A DNA stretch of 64,000 nucleotides, taken from contig NC_030992.1 of NCBI RefSeq assembly GCF_000149955.1, positions 3,736,850-3,800,849 on the forward strand. The letters run 5' to 3'. Position numbers and translations under genes: made by a program. Shown here piece by piece: positions 46,261-56,631 of the stretch. This stretch comes from Fusarium oxysporum f. sp. lycopersici 4287. Lineage: Eukaryota; Ascomycota; Sordariomycetes; Hypocreales; Nectriaceae. A model generated the notes under the pieces. That model saw nothing but the letters and a program-made list of their open reading frames with translations, ran no database searches and was not told where the DNA came from. Numbering within the stretch: the first letter of the stretch is position 1; each line of letters opens with the position of its first letter.

Positions 46261-47649
46261 GGGGGCTAAACTCAACTGTCTTACTGGCAACCCAGAGCTG
46301 GAAACCGGCCCACTGGCCGTTGAGGAAGATGTTTCCTCAGCTATAGCTGTAGGACCCATGTGTGCCTGGTGTGTTGGCTTCACGGCAGTTAGATGAGATT
46401 CGTCATTGTCAAACTGCCATGCTCATTATATGTTGACACTCGCAAGTATATATATGCGCGCAAGATGGCCCTTCAACTTTTCTAGAATATCGCGGCGTAT
46501 TCTCTGTATTTGACTGGAAACTCCCAGCGGCTGAGATACCGTCCAGGTTGTGAAGGCCTAAGATCTTGCTGCCCTGGAAGATTAGGGAGGGAGCCTTTCG
46601 GGCTTCATTGTGGGTAAACTGACAAGATACATCTTGGATATGATAGGTAACAAAGAAAAGACAGTTTGTAAAGCGACGTAAGGCGAGAAATTGCTTCAAT
46701 ACAAGCTATATTGTAGGCAGGCTGAAAGTAAAGGGCTCATAACGGATGTGCCAATTTGGCAGCAATCGTAAATGCACTTATAGGTATGACAGGCACCAGA
46801 CCCATCCTCTTGGATCATGGAGAATGGTCGAGTCGAGTCCAAAGTATGGATTGATGCTGTCCTTGTAAAATTCCGCTGTTGGTCATCCTCAGTAGTATTC
46901 CTATGCGAATGCCACCGCAACTGGGCTTTGTTCATGCAGGCTATAGTGACGGGGAGAATACCGATCGACTCTGTCAAGACGCCGATGAGTATCAGCCTGT
47001 CGTCGGTGGAGATGCTCTCCAAATAGTGAAGCCATGCAGACTCTTTTCCGACTTTGCTGAAGTCGAGTCAACAGTGAGTTTGTACTTATTCACATATCTC
47101 ATCAACCTTGTGCAATCTTTTGAGTCCTGGGCTGGCCCCCTCCGTGCCAGTGCGCGAAACGGCGTCAACGTCTATAGACTTGTGGCCTGAAGACTAACTG
47201 TTAGTTCCTTTATTATTTCAAGGATTTCTACTGAGCTATTTATTAGTAATTTTAAAACTCACTGTAGTTATAATATTAACAATAGAAGGCTTAGCGGTGT
47301 TAGATGTTGTGGTGCTCTCGGCAGTAGGAGGGCCTCTGACAATAGCAGCGACCAGGATCACTATGTCACGCTGGCTGGCGTTGACATTTACCCATCCATA
47401 GCATCCAACGTGGCTGAATGATCACTTGTTTTTGGTCCCGGTGATTAGTAGAACACTGCGGGCTGCGGCGGATTCTGCGACTGTTGCCTCGTTCTCTGCG
47501 TATGCTGCATAGGAGAACTCGTTGAGGTGAGCTCTGGGAGGATGGTATATATAATATTGAGGATCCCTGACTATCCGGCGATTAAAAGAACAGTTCATTA
47601 CTTCTTGAACCCGTCTCAGATGGATCGGGTTTATATATAACTATGACTA

Positions 47650-49020
47650 GTCGAAGCCAACGTTGGCGAACACTGCCGATGAGTGAGTGCCTCTACAGCC
47701 CGGCCGTGGAGGGTTCGTGCGGCATCGTGGTCGAAGATCCCGAGCTCGGCTCATACATAGGATAGTGAAATGGTCTTATGAGGAAGACAGTGTGTGGCGT
47801 CTACGCGACAGAGTTCGCCAAAGGCGAGTTGCCGGTTTCGCTCGAGGGCGGCGATCTGTTGTTTCATCGTTTCCTGGTTACGGCGATGGGAGAGCCTTGT
47901 TCGGTACGGATGCGTAAACCTGGGTTGTTGGCTGCCTGCTCCTCGTAGTGTAAATTAAAGTTCATAGAAAAGGAAATCGACGGTCTCGGGTCCATCTATA
48001 GAGTCAGACCGGCGCCGGACATGGACGGTATAGCGAATGCCTTCCTTGGCTAGCTGGTCTACTGATAGTGCCAGAAGGAGCCTCGTTTCTAAGTGATGAG
48101 AAGACTTAGTTTAGGTAATTTTGGTATATCTTAGCAAGCCTTTAGATCAGTTTATGTTGGCATCCTGATTCAATGTTAAAAAATTTCCTAGTCCCTCAGG
48201 CTTAGTGGCATCGTTGCCTCCAGGTATACCGCAACGAGTCTTAGTTTGCTCATCATCTCAGAGGAAGATGTGGTTCCAATGGTCGGATTTAGAAACATTA
48301 TGCTCAGCCATAAGGACATAATGATCTAAAGCAACGGTGTACTTCTGACCGGTTTCTTTCTTACTACCAGAAGCCTACTTCTTGGCCTCCTTGCGGGCAT
48401 TTCCCTCGAGACGACTGGAAGGCTTCTACTGGGCGGCTCAATAATTGTAAGTGCATGATGGAGCGTTTTGGTCTGGGTCACAATAACCCTGAAGTGGCGT
48501 ACGAACTTGGCACCGCGTGCATCTTTGGCATTCTGGTTGCCGAATACTTTTACATAGCAGGCAATCTCACAGTGGTATTAACTGCGCCCCAGATAACACC
48601 GGGCAAGTACCGACTTGTCTTTGCGGGTGAAACCTCCTGGATTGTCATGGACCTTGTCATGCAGACTGCCACCAGCGTGAAACTGCCGAACAGTTTCCGG
48701 TTCATTAGGAATAGTAGTTCCATAGTTTCCCGGATTCGCAGGTAATTCTTTTCGGGTTAGGCTTCCTCTGATGCGATCTTCCATTCATCTCCTGCCAGGT
48801 CTGAATGAGTCTATCAACAGATAGACTCGGCAAGTCCTCATGGATCAGGGGTCTGATGGCTATTAGCCACTTGAGAAGGGTCATCATAAGTCGCAGCTGG
48901 TTATTCTTAAATAGATTAATCAAGGGGAATTCCTCCACGACGATGTCCCTGACCTTGTCCCAATTATCGAAGGCCGAAGAAATGGCAAACAGGCAGCTTC
49001 CTGTTGCTCGATGTGCCTAG
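47650..49020 (-). pseudogene. Broken coding remnant, minus strand
   Basis: Further minus-strand protein-like pieces in shifting frames. One is a coiled-coil-like stretch near 47780-47880 (ETMKQQIAALERNRQLAFGE). Another lies near 48260-48340 (YTVALDHYVLMAEHNVS), and a third near 48460-48540 (AKDARGAKFVRHFRVIVTQ). Stops and frame changes between them argue against a working gene. The family is unknown and the assignment is tentative. Confidence 0.3.
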
Positions 49021-50826
49021 ACTCTCAGCTGCTGGGGCGTCTCGAAGCTTTTGTCGACTTCGATATCGACTATGTCGTGGCTCTCTACAAGCTGGCGCCA
49101 GGTATACATATCGCAGTAGTTACTAGCGTTGGCAGCTATAGCTCTAGAACTGAAGTTAAATGGGAGCTCCTTTGCGCTATATGAGCTAGGTGTAGCCGTG
49201 GAAGTTCCTCACTTATATAGTTCGAAAGGATAAGTTCCCCTTCCATTAGTCATATATCAGGGTGCCAGTTGCCAGCCTGTTTTTGTTTGAAGTCTTTTGC
49301 TTGTTGAGATAGTCCAAGCCGATGAATCCAGTTGCTTGGTCGTCGACGTTGCTGGTGCTGTATCCGAACGGTGTGGCTAGAGCACTGGTGGAGTGCGACA
49401 TGACTCTAGACCTAGTCCTCAGGGCAATGGGTTATTCATATGCCGAGCTAGGGTAGTCTCTTTGTATCCCTGGGTAATATTGTCAAACTCTCGTATGACA
49501 CGGTGGGCGATTGCAATATTATACTTGATATGCCCGATCTTTGACAACTCTGTTTCACGTCGTTTGCTCTTCTCCTTCCTGGAGGGGGTTGTTGATAGGG
49601 CCAGTTCCATTGGTAAAGGCCAGGCATTGGTCATACCTATTTTGGATGATGACTGCACAGCATGTTCCAAAGAGCACTTGGGGTCTGTAGCATTGGCAGT
49701 CCAACCGAAGCCGCAGAACAAACATATAAAATCGGAGATACATGAACTACCGTGAGTCTGAATCTACTTCTGTCGTATCATCTGCCGACTCGCTGATGAA
49801 AGTAGGCTTCCCAACGACGTACCTACCCACTCATGTGTCAGTCATGCGAATACTCATCACTGAATGGGTAGCTTACCATAGGTACAGTTTCTGAGAGTAA
49901 GATGCATCCGCGCCTCATCTTCAGTCATGAGAGCGTTGTTGAGAGTCACTCCAATGTAAGCTTCGTTTCACATGTTGACAGAATCACGATGCATGCGAAC
50001 TTCCAGCGGCTGGTCGACACTCTTCAGATCGACATTCTCAAGAGAAGGTTGCCCCTTCGCATCCTTCATTAACAAACGCGTTCTCTATTGGGAGGTTAGC
50101 ACTGCAAGGAAGCCTAGTGCAAAGCAATATATGTACCTTGCTGTAGTCATGGAACCCAATCACTGGGACTCAATGTTGAGGACTGTCGTAGTCGCCTCTT
50201 GTGATACCGTCTCCTGGTGATCTGCTGTAGTTGTCATCCCAGGTTGCTATATATGTTTCGAGATCAACCTCAACCGCTGAGGCGTTGCTAAGATCTCGAA
50301 GGACAAAAGAGAGAGAAAAGAATATATACATATATATGTCAAAGATGTTGTCTGCTGCAACTGGGTCTGGGGTGTAAAGTTGACTGAGCTCTACCCTGGG
50401 GATTTCAGGGTATTTATGCTTTTCAGAGACAGGAGTTTCATAATCTTGTTTTACTCACCGTCCTTCCATCATATGATGTTCGTGTGTTTGTCCAAGCTTG
50501 CCTTCTGCCTAAGCAAAGAGCAAACATTTATGATGGACAAACTGTTGCGCGGTCACGTTTTCTTCAGCATTACAATGAACAATTGCAAACTTAATTTGAG
50601 TATTTATGCTAGGCAACATCATGCCCATTGCGTATCACACCCCATTCTTTTCACTTGCTATTCGCCAAATGCCTTCCGCAGTGGTTTCCATTCCACTAAC
50701 AATCTCAGCCAAAAGTTTGAGCAACAATTTGTGTCTCACCGATTCTGCATCGTTTTCCTTTGCTACTTTGCAAATGTCAAACTTGATCTGCGAGACACCC
50801 TCCCTGTCGTTTGCAGCAGCAATCGC

Positions 50827-51861
50827 TCACTCCTTCTGTCCAGCAGCCCGTTGTCGTTTCGCAGGACGTTCACTCTCCTGTTCAGGGGGTGGAGAGATGA
50901 CAGAAGACGTGACTGAAGATCGCTCGAGTTTCTTGATATACTCCCTTTCCTTGGTGGCCCAGTGGTCAGAAACCATGCGCTCTGCGTCAAGCCTCACCTG
51001 GAGTCTCTCCGCGGCCTTTTTCGAGGCACTGGACTTCTTCCTGTACAGGTCTCGCTTGTTCTCTTGAACCTTTCGGACCCGTTCCTTTGTTTCCTGTATC
51101 TGATACATAAGCTTGTTCTCTCTGACTTCGAGTATAGACTCCAGTTTGTCGAGTTTGTCAATGTCAGTAATGGCGTCGATGTCGGAAATATCGGGAATCG
51201 TGCCCTCATCTCCTTCATCTTGCTGTTCCTCCTGCTCCTCATCATCTTCATTCTGCTCTCCTTCAAGCTGTTGCTCTTGTTCGTGCTCCTGTTCTTCATC
51301 TTGCTCCTCCCCCTGTTCGTCTTCTTGCTCTTGTTCTCGTTTTTCCTCGTTCTCTTGTTTAACGTCTTCTTCGTCTTCTTCATTGTCTTCACCATTTCCT
51401 GCTGAACTTTCATCCTCTCGTGCTTCGGTCTCTCTTGGTTTCAGGCCCATGAAAAGTTCCATTTCGCGGTCTCTGTCGTTGAGCATGGGATAATGCTCTG
51501 GGCCGCGCCACATATCAGGGACACCCCAGTACCTGGCAAACGCCTTTGCAATGGTTTGAACGTGTTCGCTATAAGGCCATATGGCCTGGAGTACCAACAG
51601 ATAGGGATAGTAATATAATTCGGGATCGTCTATTCGCCCTTTTCCTTTGATCCTGATGTAAAAGAGATGTTTGCTTGGGGACTCGTAATCTGGGCATTGG
51701 CGGTGAAATTCCATGGCCTCAATCGCCTTCTTTGCCGCTTGTCCACACATCCGTGGCTTGGCTTTTTCGAAAGCTTTCCAGAGTAGTTCCGGTTCTAATA
51801 TCCTTTCATTTGCCCTTAAGGCAGCCGCTCGCTTTGGCCTTGGACTGCGGCTCTCACTCAT
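50827..51861 (-). CDS. Uncharacterised Glu/Gln-rich coiled-coil protein
   Basis: 344 residues in one exon from the ATG at 51861 (MSESRSPRPKRAAALRANER). Residues 1-145 look like a folded helical domain (LLWKAFEKAKPRMCGQAAKK, YYYPYLLVLQAIWPYSEHVQ). Residues of roughly 150-225 are an almost pure Glu/Gln/Asp stretch. A coiled coil follows (DKLDKLESILEVRENKLMYQ, KKAAERLQVRLDAERMV), and a basic end (ERPAKRQRAAGQKE) could be a nuclear localisation signal. I do not recognise the family; a nuclear or chromatin role is a guess from composition. The opposite strand is also open over the low-complexity part, a by-product of the GAG/GAA/CAG codons. Confidence 0.72.
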   Translation of the reverse strand: MSESRSPRPKRAAALRANERILEPELLWKAFEKAKPRMCGQAAKKAIEAMEFHRQCPDYESPSKHLFYIRIKGKGRIDDPELYYYPYLLVLQAIWPYSEHVQTIAKAFARYWGVPDMWRGPEHYPMLNDRDREMELFMGLKPRETEAREDESSAGNGEDNEEDEEDVKQENEEKREQEQEDEQGEEQDEEQEHEQEQQLEGEQNEDDEEQEEQQDEGDEGTIPDISDIDAITDIDKLDKLESILEVRENKLMYQIQETKERVRKVQENKRDLYRKKSSASKKAAERLQVRLDAERMVSDHWATKEREYIKKLERSSVTSSVISPPPEQESERPAKRQRAAGQKE

Positions 51862-52558
51862 CTTTCGTGAGCGCGGTTTCGTCTTGGAAACCTCAGGTTC
51901 TGATCTGAGTCGTGTTTAAAAGATTGAACTTGTCGTCCAGAATCTTAATTTATCTCACCTTATCTCTGCAAGTGAGTGAATGGTGAAATCAGAGTTCGTG
52001 GTGTTGATGAGAAAAGAAGAAATGAGAATGAAATGAGGCAGAGTTTTTGTTATGAAGCGAGCGTGGACGATGAATCAGAGGCTCGCAGCTTTGTTTTTTT
52101 GCATGCGCATTACACTGCGGAACTAAGGAGTTAAGCTTAGCCATGAACTCCTGTACTTCCAGATTTTAGTTGGGTCGAGAAACAATACTTTAGACTGCAT
52201 ATCAAATAAACATTAACGGGCTTCTACTCAATTATCAACAATAATATCCTGAGTACACCACAAAACCTCAAAGGTATGGGTTTACGCCTCAGTAGTGACT
52301 CTTTCCAATGACTCCAATTAAAGATTAGTCTCATTAATACTGTTATAAGTAACTGAAGCTGGCTGAGAAGGTGCCCAGCATCCGAGGACTCATCTCAAGT
52401 CAAGGTACAGACGGTGTTGCAAAGAAAGCATGTGCGTGTATTTATATTCCAAGGTCCTCATATACCACTCGTCTTCTGTTAATAAAGACTAGAGCTTCTC
52501 TCTCTTTACGTATTCTACCTGCAATAACTCTATGAAGAACCTATCGAACCTCTCATCC
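51862..52558. other. Intergenic
   Basis: Promoter and leader of the Glu/Gln-rich gene and 3' flank of the next gene. AT-rich; nothing else seen. Confidence 0.55.
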
Positions 52559-55450
52559 CTAAGAGATGTAAACAGGCATGTCACTCCCAAACAAATTCCC
52601 CTTCTGAATCTGAACATCATCACGATGAAACTCATGCAGCATGAGCCAACAAATCATCCTCAAAACAAAAGTACACCAAACTTCCTTGGCAGCACGAAGG
52701 TACCCTGCATACTCAGCTGTCTGGGCCGCTTCCCCCTTGACGACCTGGAACTCGGAATCTGTGTTCTTGAGATTGAAGAATGCCATTGATGCTGCCCTCA
52801 ACACGGCGGGGAGAATTTGTTGGAAGTATTCTTTCATCAGGCTGTCTTCTTTGTTGCTCGCGTTGGCAGGTACGAATACTGATGTTGAAGAGGCGCTGTT
52901 CATCTGGGAGAGAAGTTCTTCAAAATGTGCGCCAAGAATTTCTTGTCCAATAGATCCTCGTGGATTTCCATTTTTTGGTGCGATATATTCTTTGAGTGAT
53001 TCGTCGAGCTCTTCGAGCACAGAGTGCAGTGCATCCTGTGCTCGCCAAGTATAGTTCTGCGGAGTGCCATCTCCAGGTCGAATGCCAGTCTTCGGAGCAA
53101 ATATGGTGTTCACATGAAGGGATAGCTGTCCGTTTGCCATGTCGGAATCTTCTTGGATATGTCGCTGACACGCAGCCAGTAACTTTGGTAGTGAGAAGCC
53201 TCTCGTGCTCCAGACGCAGTAGCATGGGTTGGGGATATATCTGAAGCAGAGATCCTTGATGTGAAAGACTTGGCCGATCATGCCTATGAGCTCAAAAGTG
53301 ACTAAATATGTTATTACTGTCGATTTGAACCGCAGAATGAGAGCTTACCTGGGAATACGTGAGATGTCACAGCTCCATCTCTTAAAAAGTAATTAACCGC
53401 CTTCCGTCCACATCCAAACGAAGACAACGTTTCCGCGATCTCTGTCCTACTCCCAAGCCCAACATTCGGCCACTCATACAGCTTGTTACTACTCTTGTTC
53501 TCCGGATATCCCTCAGTAAATATCGTAGAGAGTTGTCCAAAAGCAAGTCTTGTCACCGCTTTCGTGGGAATCGTCCTATTCCCTTCGAACACAGCCTTCT
53601 CCAACGCTTGAAAGTGGAACATGATTCCAAGCTCACTGATCTTGTGACCTTTGACGAGAAATCCATTGCCTTCAGCTTGATACACGTGATGGAAAGTGTT
53701 GAAGTCTTTCCAGTATATACCCAGCATAGCGAGCATTTCTATCAAGCTGCTCATCGATGTAGTTGCGTAGGGGCGATTGATTGATGGGGGCATGTCATCC
53801 CAGCTTTTCTTCTCACGCTGAAGAGCGACGTTGAGCGTGTGTTTGCCAGCGATGGATGTGAGTATTGCTGTCGCACTTGCTGGTCGAGGCCTCAAGCCCA
53901 TGATCTGCTGTCTCGTCCAATTCTGCGACTCGTTTTCCATCTTTTGCAAGCTTGAAAGCAGCGAAAGCCAAGTTGCGCGCTCATTCTTAATGAAGCGCCC
54001 CGTCTTGGTGAATGTACCAGTAGTTGGTGGCTCAAGGTCAGTCCACGTATCATCAAGACTCTTTCTCGTTCCATCGATGAGAAACACATCCGCACCGTCG
54101 ATAGGTCCCTTCGCAGTCTTCGATGTCGAGACAAAGATAACAGGAACTTCAAATAGGATCTCGGTTCGAAACTCTTTGGGTCGCCAAACTTTAGTTCGGG
54201 ATTGATGCCATCGACCCATGACGTTCTCACCACAATTTGGAGGCGATCTGAACTGCTTCAGTGAGAATGGCGCTCCTGGTGGTGGTTCCACGGGGGACTT
54301 GACAACACTTCTTGTTGTAATGGCTCTCATGAGATCTCGGGATATGCGTTGATTGCCACTCATCTGTGTATAAAACTCAGGGTGCTGGAGTTCAGTCCTG
54401 CTCATGATGGGAAAAGCGGACAAGATGGATGAGTCGTCGGCGAGACTGAAACTCGTCATCACTGAGCCTGTCATGGAGCGACCGTGGGTGGAGTGTATTG
54501 AGAAAGCATCTGTCGAGTTGTACACGCGCTTGTAGACATTAGTTTTCTCAAGCGTTGCTTCGAACTCTCGAAGTGGTGGAGAAGTCGTGCCGGTACTCTC
54601 ACTCTTCGTCGAAGTTTCAGCCGAAGTTGAGCGTTTGAGTTTCGGCATTCCTAGTTCCGGGACACTTGCTGTTGGAAAGCTCAATGATCGCTCTGCGCTT
54701 GCGTGAAAGCCACCCCATTCATCTTGATCATACTTCCGTGATGTCGCTACTGAATCAGTTTCTGTAGCGTCATCTTCTTTCCAATGATGCAATGTCGGGG
54801 CCATGGATGTTCTATTTGAGGGAATAAGGGTGGAGTTGTCGGTGATGAACTTGTTGAAGAGCGCTTCTAGACCTTCGATTCGTCTTTGAGTTGCTTCGCT
54901 GCTGTTGAGTACCGCATCAATCTTGAGTTCCAGCGCACGCTGTGATTCCACGATAACCACGTCTGACTCGCTTCTTCTTGTTAGCGCCTTCAATATCGAA
55001 GATGGATGAGACTTGCCATTGCAGAATGTTCAAGATGAGAGTAACAGATCCCTTATGCGCTTGAAGCTGCCGAATATACTTAACAACGTCATCCTGCACC
55101 CTCAACCACTTGACCCGATCCCATCTCGTCAAAACAACTTTCCCGTCCTCATTCAACGGCTTCAGCGTAGTGATTAGATTATCACATGTCTTGATCAACT
55201 CGCTTATCGTGACAGTCGCATCATGAATGCCAACCGACATCCTCGCCGCTTTCGGCACCGAATCCGGATCATCGATCAAACTCTTGAGACGTTTAATCGC
55301 CCAGTTGATCTCCTTTGTTTCAGCGTGTGCCCAGAACACTGTTCGAGGACAGTTCTCTATGCTGTTCTTGACGGTGTCGAAGGTTTTGATCACGGCGGCT
55401 GAGACTGTGAGAAGGCCTGCTACGCCGCTGGCGATGCTGAGAGGGTCCAT
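52559..55450 (-). CDS. STAND-type fungal N-terminal-domain protein
   Basis: 926 residues from minus-strand exons 55450-55017, 54970-53349 and 53283-52559. The N-terminus (MDPLSIASGVAGLLTVSAAV, then VKYIRQLQAHKGSVTLILNI) is the fungal N-terminal domain typical of STAND/NLR-like proteins. No nucleotide-binding domain and no clear repeat array follow. A long Ser/Thr-rich, probably disordered linker (residues of about 190-330) leads into a folded C-terminal half containing VPVIFVSTSKTAKGPIDGAD and SSFGCGRKAVNYFLRDGAVT. The first intron (54971-55016, 46 bp) only keeps phase as a GC-AG intron with donor GCAAGT and branch GCTAAC; the second (53284-53348) is ordinary. Role unknown; relatives are suspected of self/non-self recognition. 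Confidence 0.8.
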
Positions 55451-56631
55451 GGCCGTGAGAGCAAGTCGAAGATGGAGTTGATGAACGACATTGCAAAATT
55501 CTTTGCGGAGGGTTGGGGGCTATAGATATGAGAAGAGTGTTGAGCTCAAAATCAGGCTGCGGCTGCTTAGCTGCGATAGGGTAGATGACATGCAGCTGTT
55601 GAGCGATATTGTCTCGATGATGTAGTCATTCGCATCTTTGGCTTGGCGTAGGACTGGGGAATTAGTCTGTCCGGCTGACAAATGAGGTATAGTAAGATCG
55701 ATCATCGGAAATGTATTTAGCATGGGTCGATTCTGATGCATCTTCTCAGAGTAGGATTTTGTCTTGTGTATTTTATCCTCAGTTTGCCTTCGTCTGTGTG
55801 ACACTGGCGAGAGATGATAGCGGATGGATCAAACGAGGGCAAACAAATTATGCGTTACGTACTCACCTGAACTACAAGACATGTCACATATTGAGGTTGG
55901 GAACATGCATGGTCTACAGTAGTTTCATTAGTTTGTCTACGTTTGTTGTTGTGCATGTGAATAGTCTAGGGTGGCTTGTTACAACTCATCAACATCCTCA
56001 GCTCAAACCAATACATTGATAGTTTCAGTACTAACGAAACAAACACTCATAAATACAAACTGAAACATTAAAAGGAAGCCTAAACTTATCGACAATCCTT
56101 CAAGATGCACCCTCAACTTGGCATCGCTCCAAGACCTTCCAATACAGTATTAACGCCCCGTGTATGCATCCAGCCGCAAAAACAGGGATCGTCAAACGTA
56201 ATCACCAACAACCACTCACCAGTCTCCTCCCCCTCCTTCCCCAGCCCTACAAGCCTAGGTGGGCTGACATGTGGGCACGCTACAGGGGTATCACGGCCCG
56301 TGAAAATGGGACTTTTGGGGGCCAAGCTCTATCGTCGTTGGACAGAGCTACAGAAACAGGCGGGTAGAGCGACGCCCGTTTTGGTTACATCTTGCTTCTC
56401 ACTACTCTGTTGCATGGATGAGTGTTGCATCTAGGGGTCTTTTGATGAGTTGGCCGCTTACAGGGCTGAAAGCTGAGATGTCGTTAAGCGCTGTGTTTCT
56501 CGGCGTGCATGATTGTATGAGGATAAAAGGTCAGCATGTCTCCTCTTCTCCTGTCCTTCTTTTCATTCTCTTTTCTGTCTTTAGTGAGGAGTTATCTTGA
56601 TGATTGTTGTTGGTTTGAATAGTCAAGCAAG
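55451..56631. other. Intergenic, divergent promoters
   Basis: Lies between the STAND-type gene and the calpain gene. Overlapping frames on both strands around 56105-56430 have no family resemblance. A TAG ending tttgaatag at 56614-56622 just before the calpain ATG could be the acceptor of a leader intron. Confidence 0.45.

Larger units (their letters stand above)
43781..50826. other. Gene-poor region with decayed coding fragments
   Basis: Seven kilobases without an intact gene. Minus-strand stretches switch frame and contain stops yet look protein-like locally (see the two remnant entries). Others are at 44986-45255 (KALALITTENTMAILSSTIR) and 49419-49721 (KIGHIKYNIAIAHRVIREFD). No terminal repeats, target duplications, transposase or reverse-transcriptase motifs were seen, so this is not an evident transposon. 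It looks like old, decaying gene sequence. Confidence 0.5.

Noticed and set aside
50985..51493. Long plus-strand frames opposite the Glu/Gln-rich gene (Leu/Phe- and Ser/Cys-rich)
   Set aside because: They arise from the complement of GAG/GAA/CAG repeats and encode only low-complexity sequence.
56105..56434. 109-codon plus-strand frame upstream of the calpain gene
   Set aside because: Open frames overlap on both strands with no protein-like pattern; probably leader or intergenic.
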